Of a stretch of DNA of 64,000 bases, positions 36,390 to 45,814 are shown piece after piece (the stretch's first letter is position 1; the number at the start of each line of letters is the position of its first letter). The notes under the pieces are model-generated. The model was not told the DNA's origin, searched no databases, and saw only the letters and a program-made list of their open reading frames with translations. The position numbers and the translations under genes were made by a program. The stretch comes from Sva-07 sp963752815 (lineage in GTDB: Bacteria > Actinomycetota > Acidimicrobiia > Acidimicrobiales > Ilumatobacteraceae): contig CAVVZI010000009.1 of assembly GCA_963752815.1 (NCBI GenBank), forward strand, positions 248,001-312,000, given 5' to 3'.

Positions 36390-37424
36390 TCAGTCCTCGC
36401 CGCCGAGCGACATCAGGCCGCGCATGGCGTCGATGTTCTCGAGCGCCCGCCCAGAACCGATCACCACGCTGTACAACGGCTCGTTGGCGATACGGATCGG
36501 CATGCCGGTCTCGTGCGCCAGTCGTTGCTCGAGGCCGAGGAGCAATGCCCCGCCACCGGTGACGGTGATGCCGTCTTCCATGATGTCGGCGGCCAGTTCC
36601 GGCGGCGTCTTGTCGAGCGTCGTCTTCACGGCGTCAACGATGGCAGAGATCGGCTCGGCGATGGCCTCGCGGATGTGTTCGGTGGTGATCTCGACCGTGC
36701 GGGGCAGCCCGGAGATCAGATCGCGACCGCGGATGTCGGCGGTGAGCTCCAGGTCGAGCGGCCAGGCCGAGCCCATCTGGATCTTGATCTCCTCGGAGGT
36801 GCGTTCGCCGATGGCGAGCGAGAACTCCTTCTTCACGTACTGCAGGATCGCCTCGTCGAGTTCGTCCCCGGCCACGCGGACCGACTGCGCGGTGACGATG
36901 CCACCGAGCGAGATGACCGCGACCTCGGTGGTGCCACCGCCGATGTCGACGATCATGTTCCCCGACGGCTCGTGCACGGGCAGGTCGGCGCCGATCGCCG
37001 CGGCCATCGGCTCTTCGATGATGTGGACGGGCTTGCGGGCGCCGGCGTACTCGGCCGCGTCCTGCACGGCGCGCTGTTCCACGCCGGTGATGCCCGAGGG
37101 CACGCAGATGACCATCCGGGGCTTGCTCCACTTCGACGCGTGCACCTTCTGGATGAAGTAGCGCAGCATCTTCTCGCACACCTCGAAGTCGGCGATGACG
37201 CCGTCTTTCAGCGGCCGGATCGCCTTGATGTGGTTGGGCGTCCGACCCATCATCCGCTTGGCCTCGAGGCCGACGGCGACGGGCCGACCGTCGTTGGCGT
37301 TGATCGCGACGACCGACGGTTCGTCGAGCACGACGCCGTGACCACGGACGTAGATCAGCGTGTTGGCGGTGCCCAGATCGATCGCGAGATCGCGGCCGAG
37401 GCTGAGTGGGTTGTTGCGGGCCAT
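36390..37424 (-). CDS. mreB: Rod shape-determining protein MreB
   Basis: A 344-residue bacterial actin. The nucleotide-binding motifs are complete: DLGTANTLIYVRGHGVVLDE, PKPVH-like segment RKPVHIIEEPMAAAIGADLP, MIVDIGGGTTEVAVISLGG and the ITVTGGGALLLGLEQRLA adenosine motif. It polymerises under the membrane and guides the RodA-PBP2 machinery encoded downstream in the same direction. Its presence predicts rod or curved-rod growth, unlike polar-growing mycobacteria that lack it. Confidence 0.97.
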   Translation of the reverse strand: MARNNPLSLGRDLAIDLGTANTLIYVRGHGVVLDEPSVVAINANDGRPVAVGLEAKRMMGRTPNHIKAIRPLKDGVIADFEVCEKMLRYFIQKVHASKWSKPRMVICVPSGITGVEQRAVQDAAEYAGARKPVHIIEEPMAAAIGADLPVHEPSGNMIVDIGGGTTEVAVISLGGIVTAQSVRVAGDELDEAILQYVKKEFSLAIGERTSEEIKIQMGSAWPLDLELTADIRGRDLISGLPRTVEITTEHIREAIAEPISAIVDAVKTTLDKTPPELAADIMEDGITVTGGGALLLGLEQRLAHETGMPIRIANEPLYSVVIGSGRALENIDAMRGLMSLGGED

Positions 37425-37531
37425 CGCTGGCCATCCTTTGCGAGTTCTGTCGAATCGTCCCAGCGGAACGAGCGGTCCGGCACGTCACGACGCTTCACGT
37501 CAACCGTGCCAGGAACCGAGTTCCTGGAATG

Positions 37532-37942
37532 TTACAGATTCGGGAAGAAAATCCCGATCTCGCGCGTCGCCGAAGCCAGGGAATCGCTGCCGTGCACCAG
37601 ATTCTCGGTGAACAGGATGCCGAGATCGCCACGGATCGTGCCCGGCGCCGCGGTGCGCGGGTTGGTGGCGCCCATCATCGCGCGCACGACCTCCCACGTG
37701 TCCTCCGGCCCTTCGACCACCATCGCCACGACCGGTCCGCGGCTCATGAACGCGACGAGGTCGTCGTAGAAGCCCTTGCCGACGTGCTCTTCGTAGTGCC
37801 GGGCGAGCGTGTCGGTGTCGAGTTGACGCAGCTCCATCGCCACGACGTCGAGGTTCTTCGCCTCGATCCGCGACACGATCGAACCGACGAGCTTGCGCTC
37901 CACGGCATCGGGCTTCAACAGGACCAGCGTGCGATCAGACAT
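37532..37942 (-). CDS. ndk: Nucleoside diphosphate kinase
   Basis: A 136-residue enzyme equilibrating nucleoside di- and triphosphates. It starts DRTLVLLKPDAVERKLVGSI; the kinase block is MMGATNPRTAAPGTIRGDLG and the phospho-histidine is in NLVHGSDSLASATREIG. It stands between folC and mreB. A hairpin region of about 160 bp precedes its start and may separate it from folC transcription. Confidence 0.97.
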   Translation of the reverse strand: MSDRTLVLLKPDAVERKLVGSIVSRIEAKNLDVVAMELRQLDTDTLARHYEEHVGKGFYDDLVAFMSRGPVVAMVVEGPEDTWEVVRAMMGATNPRTAAPGTIRGDLGILFTENLVHGSDSLASATREIGIFFPNL

Positions 37943-37967
37943 GGCCGAGCAACCTACCGCCCCCCCA

Positions 37968-38095
37968 TCCCGAAAAATGTTGGGATGTGCCCGCTGACCG
38001 GGCCGGGACCCGCACAGAATCGCCGTCGCCGAGCGTCCCGTCCGAAATTTGTTGAGATCAGCCCGCCCACCGGGCCGATCTCAACAAATTTCGGG
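37968..38095. terminator. Long hairpin after folC with a degenerate half-copy
   Basis: A 25-bp stem (38041-38065 with 38071-38095; arms begin TCCGAAATTTGTTGAGATC) has a single mismatch, one G-T end pair and a 5-nt loop. It ends 6 bp from the folC stop, as a terminator would. At 37968-38004 a diverged copy of the left half and loop (CCCGAAAAATGTTGGGATG, then GCCCGCTGACCGGGCC) points to duplication and decay. Confidence 0.68.
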
Positions 38096-38100
38096 ATGGC

Positions 38101-39399
38101 TCAGTTGGCGATGCGTTGGAGGACGGGGCGGGCGGCGCCGACGGTGTAGAGGCTGCCGGTGACGAGGATCGCGTCGTCGCCGTCGGCGTACTCCATCGCC
38201 CGTCCGCAGGCTGCCTCGACCGAGTCGAACACCGCGACGTTGTCACAGCCGAGGCGGCGGGCGGCTTCGGCGACGTCGACGGCGGGGACGCCGCGCGGCG
38301 ACGGCGCCGTGCAGGCGAACACGATGTCGAACTCGTCGGCCCGCAACGCGGCGAGCATCTCCGCCGGGTCGCGCAACGTGCCGACCACGAGGATGCGACG
38401 ACCGTCGGGATTGAAGTCCTCGAAGAACACGCCGGCACACGTGTCGGCACCGGCGGGGTTGTGGGCGCCGTCGACGATCACGAGCGGCTGATGACCGAGC
38501 ACCTCGAACCGGCCGGGCATGACGACCTCGCCGAACCCCTCCATCACCACGTCGAGGGCGAGCGGGGCGGCGAAGAACGTCTCCACGGCCGTCAGCGCCA
38601 GGATGGCGTTGTCGCCCTGGTGCCCGCCGTGCAACGGCAGGTAGACGTCGGGATAGATCGTCGTCGGTGTGCGGAGGTCGAGCAGGCGACCACCGACCGC
38701 GAGGCGGCTGCTCGTCGTCTCGAAGTCGATGCCGCGGACGAGCATGGTCGCGGCACCGGCATCACCGAAGATGTCGACCAGTTCCGGATCGGTCTCCCCG
38801 ACGATCGCCGCCGACGTCGGCTTGATGATGCCGGCCTTCTCGCGGGCGATGTCGCCGAGCGTCGGGCCGGCGAACTCGGTGTGGTCCATCCCGATGTTGG
38901 TGATGATGGCCACGTCGGCGGTGGCGACGTTCGTGGCGTCCCACCGGCCGAGGAGGCCGACCTCGAGCACCATGACGTCGACCGCCACGTCGGCGAACCA
39001 GCGGAACGCCGACGCCGTGAGGATCTCGAAGTAGCTCGGGCGGATGCCGACCAGCAACTCGAGGTCGGCGATCGCGGCGATCTGCTCGGCCAACTCGTCG
39101 TCGGGGATCGGCTCGCCGTTGCGTGAGATCCGCTCGTTGACGCGTTCCAGGTGCGGGCTGGTGTAGGTGCCGACCGTCAGGCCCGACGCCACCAGCAACC
39201 GCGAGATCATCTGGGCCGTCGAACCCTTGCCGTTGGTGCCCGTGACGTGGATGACCGGGGCGGCGTTCTGCGGATCACCCATCGCGGCGCAGAACGTGGT
39301 GATCGCCTCGAGCGAGGGCGACTCGATGCGACCGGTCGTGTCGTACGAGGCGTGATCGTCGAGGTAGGCGAGCGCCGCGTGGAAGTCGATCATGAGCAC
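38101..39399 (-). CDS. folC: Folylpolyglutamate synthase / dihydrofolate synthase
   Basis: A 432-residue Mur-ligase-family enzyme adding glutamate to (dihydro)folate with ATP. Motifs: P-loop VIHVTGTNGKGSTAQMISRL, SPHLERVNERI, the carbamylated-lysine region AREKAGIIKP, NIGMDHTEFAGPTLGDIA and VIVDGAHNPAGADTC. The start may be the Met at 39399 or two codons later (39393); neither has a clear ribosome site. It directly follows clpX (22-bp gap), giving tig-clpP-clpX-folC in transcription order. Confidence 0.94.
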   Translation of the reverse strand: MLMIDFHAALAYLDDHASYDTTGRIESPSLEAITTFCAAMGDPQNAAPVIHVTGTNGKGSTAQMISRLLVASGLTVGTYTSPHLERVNERISRNGEPIPDDELAEQIAAIADLELLVGIRPSYFEILTASAFRWFADVAVDVMVLEVGLLGRWDATNVATADVAIITNIGMDHTEFAGPTLGDIAREKAGIIKPTSAAIVGETDPELVDIFGDAGAATMLVRGIDFETTSSRLAVGGRLLDLRTPTTIYPDVYLPLHGGHQGDNAILALTAVETFFAAPLALDVVMEGFGEVVMPGRFEVLGHQPLVIVDGAHNPAGADTCAGVFFEDFNPDGRRILVVGTLRDPAEMLAALRADEFDIVFACTAPSPRGVPAVDVAEAARRLGCDNVAVFDSVEAACGRAMEYADGDDAILVTGSLYTVGAARPVLQRIAN

Positions 39400-39421
39400 A
39401 TCGCGTCCGGGAACCGGAAGG

Positions 39422-40699
39422 TCAGGATGCGGCTTTGCGCTGGCGTGCCGGTACGCGGGGCACGAGCGTCGGGTTCACTCGATCGTTCACGGTTTCGGCA
39501 TCGATGACGACCTTGCCGATGTCGGTCCGGCCCGGCAGGTCGTACATGGTGTTCAGCAGCACTTCTTCCATGATCGCCCGCAGCCCGCGAGCGCCGGTGC
39601 CGCGCAGCAACGCCTGGTCGGCGACCGCCTCGAGACCGTCGGGCGTGAACTCGAGTTCGACGTCTTCGAAGCTGAACACCTTGGCGTACTGCTTGACCAG
39701 GCTGTTCTTGGGCTCGGAGAGGATCTTGACCAGCGCCTCGCGGTCGAGGGAGCCGACCGCCCCGATCATCGGGAGCCGGCCGATGAACTCGGGGATCATG
39801 CCGAACTTCACGAGGTCTTCGGGCAGCACCTGGGCGAACAGCTCACCGGCGTCGCGGTCGATGCGGGAGCGGACGGTGCCGTTGAACCCGACGCCCTTGT
39901 GCCCGATGCGCTGTTCGATGATCGATTCGAGCCCGGCGAACGCCCCACCGAGGATGAACAACACGTTCGTCGTGTCGATCTGGATGAACTCCTGGTGCGG
40001 ATGCTTGCGCCCGCCCTGCGGCGGCACCGAGGCCTGCGTGCCCTCGAGGATCTTCAACAGCGCCTGCTGCACGCCTTCGCCCGACACGTCACGGGTGATC
40101 GAGGGGTTCTCGCTCTTGCGGGCGACCTTGTCGATCTCGTCGATGTAGACGATGCCGGTCTCGGCCCGCTTGACGTCGAAGTCGGCGGCCTGGATGAGCT
40201 TCAGCAGGATGTTCTCGACGTCCTCACCGACGTAGCCGGCCTCGGTGAGTGCGGTCGCGTCGGCGACCGCGAACGGCACGTTCAACTGGCGGGCGAGCGT
40301 CTGCGCGAGGTGGGTCTTGCCGCAGCCGGTCGGGCCGAGCAGCAGGATGTTCGACTTGGCGAGTTCGACCTCGTCGCGCCGGCCGACCGTGGTGGCCTGG
40401 TTCTGGTACTGGATCCGCCGGTAGTGGTTGTACACGGCGACGGAGAGGATCTTCTTGGCGTCGTCCTGGCCGACCACGTAGTCGTCGAGGAACGCCCGGA
40501 CCTCACGGGGGTTGGGCAGGTTGTCGAAGGTCAGCTCGGCCGTCTCGGTGAGCTCCTCTTCGATGATCTCGTTGCAGAGCTCGATGCACTCGTCACAGAT
40601 GTAGACACCCGGACCGGCGATCAGCTTCTTGACCTGCTTCTGCGACTTGCCGCAGAACGAGCATTTCAAGAGTTCGCCGGTGTCACCGAATTTGGCCAC
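39422..40699 (-). CDS. clpX: ATP-dependent Clp protease ATP-binding subunit ClpX
   Basis: A 425-residue AAA+ unfoldase. The N-terminal zinc-binding domain has two CxxC pairs (LLKCSFCGKSQKQVKKL, YICDECIELCNEII). The AAA core has Walker A LLGPTGCGKTHLAQ, Walker B VYIDEIDKVA, the pore-loop region ALTEAGYVGEDVENIL and sensor/arginine motifs in GTGARGLRAIMEEVL. An IGF-type loop for docking on ClpP appears as IGHKGVGF. It lies 101 bp after clpP on the same strand. Confidence 0.98.
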   Translation of the reverse strand: MAKFGDTGELLKCSFCGKSQKQVKKLIAGPGVYICDECIELCNEIIEEELTETAELTFDNLPNPREVRAFLDDYVVGQDDAKKILSVAVYNHYRRIQYQNQATTVGRRDEVELAKSNILLLGPTGCGKTHLAQTLARQLNVPFAVADATALTEAGYVGEDVENILLKLIQAADFDVKRAETGIVYIDEIDKVARKSENPSITRDVSGEGVQQALLKILEGTQASVPPQGGRKHPHQEFIQIDTTNVLFILGGAFAGLESIIEQRIGHKGVGFNGTVRSRIDRDAGELFAQVLPEDLVKFGMIPEFIGRLPMIGAVGSLDREALVKILSEPKNSLVKQYAKVFSFEDVELEFTPDGLEAVADQALLRGTGARGLRAIMEEVLLNTMYDLPGRTDIGKVVIDAETVNDRVNPTLVPRVPARQRKAAS

Positions 40700-40800
40700 T
40701 CTGGATCCCCCTCTGCTCGTTCCTGTTCGTTCGGTTCATGGAGTCCGACAGTGTGTCGCACTCCCTTTCCGGATCGGTGGATCCGGCGGACTCGGCTCGC

Positions 40801-41433
40801 TCAGCGAATCGCACCGGTCCGGTCGACCACGTCGCGCGACGAGATCACGGAGTCGATGATGCCATATTCCAGCGCCTCGTTCGCCTCCATGACGAAATCG
40901 CGGTCGGTGTCCTTCGTGATCCGCTCGATCGGCTGGCCCGTGTGGTCGGCCAGAATCCCGTCGAGAAGCTCACGCATGCGCATGATCTCCTTGGCGGCGA
41001 GCTCGAGATCGGTCACCTGGCCGTAGCCGACCTGGCCCCACGGCTGGTGCAGGAGCACCCGGCTGTGCGGGAGCGCGAGGCGCTTGCCCTTGGTGCCGGC
41101 GGCGAGCAGCACGGCGGCAGCCGAGGCCGCCTGACCGAGGCAGATCGTGGCGATGTCGTTCTTGATGAACTGCATCGTGTCGTAGATGGCGAACAGAGCG
41201 GTGATGTCGCCGCCCGGGCTGTTGATGTAGATGTTGATGTCCTTGTCGGGGTTCTCCGACTCGAGGTGGATCAACTGGGCGCACATCAAGCTGGCGATCT
41301 GATCGTCGACCGGCGTCTGCAGGAAGATGATGTTCTCCTTCAGCAGCTTGCTGTAGAGGTCGTACGCCCGCTCGCCACGGCTCGTCTGTTCGACGACGTT
41401 GGGGACCAGGTAGTTCACCGCATCGAGGTTCAT
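40801..41433 (-). CDS. clpP: ATP-dependent Clp protease proteolytic subunit ClpP
   Basis: A 210-residue serine protease forming the barrel used with ClpX. The catalytic triad is S104 (GQAASAAAVLL), H129 (RVLLHQPWG) and D179 (KDTDRDF); INSPGGDITALFAIYDTMQ is the oxyanion strand. The ATG overlaps the tig stop (ATGA), so translation is coupled. Only one clpP is in the window; many actinobacteria carry two. Confidence 0.97.
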   Translation of the reverse strand: MNLDAVNYLVPNVVEQTSRGERAYDLYSKLLKENIIFLQTPVDDQIASLMCAQLIHLESENPDKDINIYINSPGGDITALFAIYDTMQFIKNDIATICLGQAASAAAVLLAAGTKGKRLALPHSRVLLHQPWGQVGYGQVTDLELAAKEIMRMRELLDGILADHTGQPIERITKDTDRDFVMEANEALEYGIIDSVISSRDVVDRTGAIR

Positions 41434-42926
41434 GAAACCGTCTCCGTTTCCGTGTCGTCGTGGTCGTGGTCGGCGTGATCGTGATCGTGGTCAGCGTGAT
41501 CGTGATCGTGGTCAGCGTGATCGTGATCGTGGTCAGCGTGATCGTGATCGTGGTCAGCGTGATCGTGATCGTGATCGTGGTCGTCGAAGAGGTGGTTGCC
41601 CTCGGCGTCGTGAGCGTGGCCGAGCAGAACGTCGCGGTCGACGGCGTTGCCGGTCTCGTCGACGAAGGCCACGTGGTGGACCAACCAGTCGAAGGCCTTC
41701 GCCTTGCGGATCTGGGCGGCCAGCTCGGGAACGGCGTCGTTCTGCTCGTACAGGCGCCGGACGTCCTTGGCCTTCTGCTGGTACTGGAGCGCCATCCGTG
41801 CGTACTCGGCGTCGAGATCGGGGCCTTCGACGACGAGTTCCTCGGCCTCGGCCACGGCGCGCAGGGCGAGGTCGATCTTGACGGCCTCCGCGGACCGCTC
41901 GCGCAGCGAGTCCATGAACGCCACGGTGTCCTGCCCGGTGGCGGCGAGCCATTGCCCGATGTCCATGCCCTGGGCCTGGAACTGCTGGGACATGTCCTGG
42001 ATCCGCTGGTTGAGGTCGTTGTGGACCATCGCTTCGGGTGGCTCCACCTCGACCAGCGCGCCGACCGCCGCGGTCACGGCCTTCGTCAGCTCCTGGCGGG
42101 ACCGGTTGAGCTTGAGGTTCGCCAGCGACTCGCGAAGGGACGCATCCCACTCCTCGACGGTGTCGAACTCGCCGAGGTGCTCGCTGACCCATTCGTCGTC
42201 GAGTTCCGCGAGTTGCATCTCCTGCACGGCGGTGACCTTGACGGTGAAGTCGGCCTCGCCCTGGGTGCCCTTCGGGATGGACGTGAAGGTCAGTTCGTCA
42301 CCGACGGAAGCGCCGACGAGCTGCTCGTCGAAGTCTTCGGTGACCCAACCCTGGCCGACCTCGTAGGACCAGTCCTCGGTGTTGAGGCCGAGCACCTCTT
42401 CGCCGTCGCGCGTGGCGGCGATGTCGAGCGTGACGTAGTCGCCGGTGGCGACGGGCCGGTCGGCGTCGACGAGCGCGGCATGCTTGCGCAGTTCGGCGGC
42501 GTGGGCCTCGGTGAGATCGGCGTCGTACACCTCGATCGACGGCACCTCGACGGCGAGATCGGCGTAGCCGTCGATCTCGATCGTCGGGCGGATCTCGCAG
42601 GTGGCGTCGAACTCGACGGGCCCCGACTCCTCGCCATCGGTGATCTCGATCTCCGGCGTGGCGATCAGGTCGACCTGATGCTCACGCACCGCGCGCGACA
42701 GGTAGATCGGCACCGCATCACGCAATGCCTGCTCGCGGGCGGGACCGGTACCGACCCGCGCCTCGAGCACCTTGCGCGGCACCTTCCCGGCGCGAAAGCC
42801 CGGGAGGTTGATCTCCTTCGCGAGGACCTTGAAGGCACGATTGATGTCGTGCTCGAACTCGTCCTCGTCGACCTCGACGTACAGCTTGACCTTGTTGCCC
42901 TCGAGGGCTTCCAACGAACTCTTCAC
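41430..42926 (-). CDS. tig: Trigger factor with His/Asp-rich C-terminal repeat tail
   Basis: Ribosome-bound chaperone and prolyl isomerase of about 498 residues, starting at GTG 42926 (VKSSLEALEGNKVKLYVEV). The ribosome-binding signature is present as LPGFRAGKVPRKVLEARVG. The FKBP-like PPIase domain (ATGDYVTLDIAATRDGEEVLG, DEQLVGASVGDELTFTSIP) and the helical substrate cradle follow. After FDWLVHHVAFVDE the protein ends in five copies of a seven-residue His/Asp unit (HADHDHD), unlike the usual short acidic end. The tail should bind Ni2+, Zn2+ or similar, as the His-rich tails of some enterobacterial SlyD/HypB proteins do. Confidence 0.94.
   Translation of the reverse strand: MKSSLEALEGNKVKLYVEVDEDEFEHDINRAFKVLAKEINLPGFRAGKVPRKVLEARVGTGPAREQALRDAVPIYLSRAVREHQVDLIATPEIEITDGEESGPVEFDATCEIRPTIEIDGYADLAVEVPSIEVYDADLTEAHAAELRKHAALVDADRPVATGDYVTLDIAATRDGEEVLGLNTEDWSYEVGQGWVTEDFDEQLVGASVGDELTFTSIPKGTQGEADFTVKVTAVQEMQLAELDDEWVSEHLGEFDTVEEWDASLRESLANLKLNRSRQELTKAVTAAVGALVEVEPPEAMVHNDLNQRIQDMSQQFQAQGMDIGQWLAATGQDTVAFMDSLRERSAEAVKIDLALRAVAEAEELVVEGPDLDAEYARMALQYQQKAKDVRRLYEQNDAVPELAAQIRKAKAFDWLVHHVAFVDETGNAVDRDVLLGHAHDAEGNHLFDDHDHDHDHADHDHDHADHDHDHADHDHDHADHDHDHADHDHDDTETETVS
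41461..41582. repeat. 21-bp tandem repeats encoding the trigger-factor His/Asp tail
   Basis: The unit GTGGTCAGCGTGATCGTGAT plus one base repeats with near-perfect identity about five times, flanked by shorter GTGATC repeats. The period of 21 bp preserves the reading frame, and copy number could change by slippage or recombination. The repeats are direct and have no unique spacers, so this is not a CRISPR array. Confidence 0.9.
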
Positions 42927-43027
42927 AGGTCGGCGAGTGTATCGGCGGGCGCTCCCGACGGATCGGGGAGGTGCGACGGCGACACGAACATGGTGTTCCG
43001 CGCGTCGACCGGGCAGAATGGCGCCCA

Positions 43028-43285
43028 ATGGAGCAATGGAAGCCGCACCAACTCGCCGCGCCGCACAAGGGTCAGCTCTCGCTGAGGATGGGCGACCGGG
43101 TCCGCAGTACGGCCGACATCCACGGTGTTCCGATCGGCACCGAGGGCAAGGTGATCCTGGCCAACGGGTTCAACTGGCAGCGCTACCGCATCCTCTTCAC
43201 GAACGGCATGGAGGTCGGTGACCTCGACCACCGCAACCTCGAACCGACCGGGAAGACGGCCAAGCGCATCGCCAAGCAGAAGTAG
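43028..43285 (+). CDS. Small conserved-looking hypothetical protein
   Basis: An 85-residue protein from the Met at 43028 (MEQWKPHQLAAPHKGQLSL). The middle (GDRVRSTADIHGVPIGTEGK, then VILANGFNWQRYRILFTNG) reads like a small SH3/KOW-type beta barrel, and the C-terminus is lysine-rich (TGKTAKRIAKQK). I do not recognise a named family. It is divergent from tig, with 101 bp between starts, and ends 10 bp before the PhoD-like gene, with which it may be co-transcribed. Confidence 0.65.
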   Translation: MEQWKPHQLAAPHKGQLSLRMGDRVRSTADIHGVPIGTEGKVILANGFNWQRYRILFTNGMEVGDLDHRNLEPTGKTAKRIAKQK

Positions 43286-43295
43286 CGACCGTCCG

Positions 43296-44987
43296 GTGCC
43301 CGCGCTCGTCCTCGGGCCGCTGCTGCGTCACGTCTCCACCACGTCGGCCACCGTGTGGGTGGAGGTCGACGAGGCATGCACCGTCACGGTGCTCGGGCAC
43401 GAGGCCCGGACGTTCTGCGTGCACGGCCATCACTACGCCCTCGTCGTGATCGACGATCTCGAACCCGGGTCGACCACCCCGTACCGGGTCGAACTCGACG
43501 GCGCGTCCGCATGGCCGATCGCCGGTTCGCCGTTCCCCGACAGCACGATCCGCACGCTCGACGGCGACGGGCCGCTCCGTGTCCTGTTCGGCAGCTGCCG
43601 TGCGTCGGCTCCCCACCACCCACCGCATGATCTCGAACCGGGGCGCGACCCGCGCCAACGCGGCGTCGATGCGCTTCGCGCCCACGGCCTGCGGATGCTC
43701 GGCCAGCAGCCGAGTGAATGGCCGCACCTGATCATCTGCCTCGGGGATCAGATCTACGCCGACGACCCGTCGCCGAAGGCACAGCGCAGGATGAAGCGGC
43801 GGCGCCGACGACGTCACGAGGAGGCGCCCGACGACGTCGCCGCCGACTTCGAGGAGTACCGCAACCTGTACCTCGAAGCGTGGACTCCGGACGTCGAGCG
43901 GTGGCTGCTGTCGGTCGTGCCGTCGACCATGATCTTCGACGACCACGACATGATCGACGACTGGAACATCTCGCGCGCGTGGGTCGACGACATCCGCGCC
44001 GAGCCGTGGTGGCGCGAGCACATCGTCGGCGGGCTGGTGTCGTACTGGATCTACCAGCATCTCGGGAATCTCGATCCCGACCGCATCGAGCAGGAAGGCC
44101 TGCTCGCCGAGTTGCTCCAAGAGGACGACGGCGAACCCGCTCTCCGGCGGTGGGCCGAGGAGTCGGAGGAGTTCACGCCGGTGCCCGGCGGCTACCACTT
44201 CAGCTTCATGCGGGATCTGGGACGAACGACGCTCGTCGTCCTCGACTGCCGGAACGGGCGAGACCTCGAGCAAGGCGCGCGCCGGATGATCGAGGCCGAC
44301 GAGTGGGCCTGGATCACCGAACAGTGCCACCGCGACGCGGACCACCTCCTCATCGCCACGTCGTTGCCCGTGTACGTGCCCGGTGGCCTACACGGATTGC
44401 AGCAGTGGAACGAAGCGCTGTGCGAGGGAGCGTGGGGCCGGCCGATCGCCTGGCTGAGCGAGCGTCTCCGCCGCGCCCTCGACCTCGAGGACTGGCCGGC
44501 GTTCAACACGTCGTTCCACGAGTTCAACGATCTGGTCGTCGAGGTGGCGACCGGGGAGCACCCCCCGGCGACGATCACCGTGCTGTCGGGCGACATCCAC
44601 TTCTCCTACCTGTCCAAAGTCGAGCTGACGGGGGTACGACCGGCGGGGGCACCGCCCGACGATCAGGAACTCGGCACCGCGGTGCACCAAGCGGTCAGCT
44701 CACCGGTCCGCAACGCGCTGCCGCCGCGGGATCGCACCGTGCTGCGCTTCGGGGTGTCACGTGCCGGGCGCTGGATCGGTGGACGGCTCCAGCGGTGGGC
44801 CGGTCGCAGTTCGGGCCGAGTCACCTGGGACTTCGTCGACGGACCGTTGTTCCACAACGGCATGGCTCAACTCACCCTCGACGGGAGGTCCAACCATCTG
44901 GTGCTCGAACGCGCCGCTCACGACGACGACGGCAACCCCGTCCTCGAGGTGGCGGCCGAACGTGAACTGGCGGTGACGGCCGACTGA
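43296..44987 (+). CDS. PhoD-like metallophosphatase
   Basis: A 563-residue protein starting at GTG 43296. An N-terminal Ig-like beta domain (LLRHVSTTSATVWVEVDEA) precedes the PhoD-type calcineurin-like phosphatase. Metal-site motifs are VLFGSCRAS, IICLGDQIYADD, IFDDHDMIDDW and VLSGDIHFSYL. No signal peptide or Tat motif is seen at the N-terminus, so it is probably cytoplasmic, unlike classical secreted PhoD phosphodiesterases. The physiological substrate is unknown. Confidence 0.85.
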   Translation: MPALVLGPLLRHVSTTSATVWVEVDEACTVTVLGHEARTFCVHGHHYALVVIDDLEPGSTTPYRVELDGASAWPIAGSPFPDSTIRTLDGDGPLRVLFGSCRASAPHHPPHDLEPGRDPRQRGVDALRAHGLRMLGQQPSEWPHLIICLGDQIYADDPSPKAQRRMKRRRRRRHEEAPDDVAADFEEYRNLYLEAWTPDVERWLLSVVPSTMIFDDHDMIDDWNISRAWVDDIRAEPWWREHIVGGLVSYWIYQHLGNLDPDRIEQEGLLAELLQEDDGEPALRRWAEESEEFTPVPGGYHFSFMRDLGRTTLVVLDCRNGRDLEQGARRMIEADEWAWITEQCHRDADHLLIATSLPVYVPGGLHGLQQWNEALCEGAWGRPIAWLSERLRRALDLEDWPAFNTSFHEFNDLVVEVATGEHPPATITVLSGDIHFSYLSKVELTGVRPAGAPPDDQELGTAVHQAVSSPVRNALPPRDRTVLRFGVSRAGRWIGGRLQRWAGRSSGRVTWDFVDGPLFHNGMAQLTLDGRSNHLVLERAAHDDDGNPVLEVAAERELAVTAD

Positions 44988-45033
44988 ACGGACGGCGTTT
45001 CGAGTTCGCCGGATTGGGGCAACTCGTCGTCGT

Positions 45034-45802
45034 ATGAGCGACACCGCGGGCACCACCGTCACCCCGACCACCACCGCCGTCACCTCCCGCCCGACCAGAG
45101 CGGTCGAGCCGGCCGATCGGCCCGAACTTCTCGACGTGACCCTGAAGTGGTCGGATCTCGGCCTGTTCCTCGCCTGCTACGCGGCGATGGTGGTCGTCTG
45201 GGTCGGGATCGGTGAGTTCATCACCCACTCGTCGTGCGATCGAGGCGCGCGACCAGTCGGTCGCCGAGTGGTTCGTCGACACCCGGACCGCGACGCTCGA
45301 CACGCTGTCGGCCCTCGGATCGAATCTCGCCGCCACCATGGTGAAGATCGCCGTCACCGCCGTGCTCGCGATCATCATGCGACTGGTCTGGAAGCGCTGG
45401 CGGGAGCCGCTGATGATGGTCGTCCCGCTCGTGCTCGAAGCGAGCGTGTTCATCACGGTGACGTACATCGTTTCGCGGCCCCGACCCGACGTGGAGCGGC
45501 TCGAGTCGTCACCCGTCGACAGCAGCTTCCCGTCGGGACACGTCGCCGCCGCCGCGGCGTACGGCGCCCTGATCATCATCGTGTTCTGGCACGTCCGCAA
45601 CCGCGTCGCCCGCGCCCTCGTGGTCGCATTGTGCGTCGCCGTGCCCCTCATCGTCGGGTGGGCCCGCATGTACCGAGGCATGCACCATCTCACCGACGTG
45701 CTGGCGGGGCTGTTGCTCGGCATCGTGTCGGTCGTACTCAGCTGGTGGATGATCCACCGGGCGATCGAGCGGACGCGTTCGTCGTCCCCCACGATCGGAT
45801 AA
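45034..45802 (+). CDS. PAP2-family membrane phosphatase, frameshifted
   Basis: Phosphatidic-acid-phosphatase type 2 protein with about six membrane helices. The first part (WSDLGLFLACYAAMVVVWVGIG) is in one frame; from about 45230 the remainder is in another (AEWFVDTRTATLDTLSALGS). The active-site motifs are complete: SRPRPDVERL, SSFPSGHVAAAAAYG and ARMYRGMHHLTDVLAG. It likely dephosphorylates a lipid such as phosphatidate or undecaprenyl diphosphate. It precedes a second PAP2 gene by 12 bp. Confidence 0.83.
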
Positions 45803-45814
45803 GGGCGGGACAGG

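Noticed and set aside
41461..41582. Possible CRISPR array
   Set aside because: The direct repeats abut without unique spacers and encode the His/Asp tail of trigger factor in frame.
41460..43085. Val/Ile-rich plus-strand frame opposite tig
   Set aside because: The hydrophobic run is simply the complement of the His/Asp repeat; the minus strand is trigger factor.
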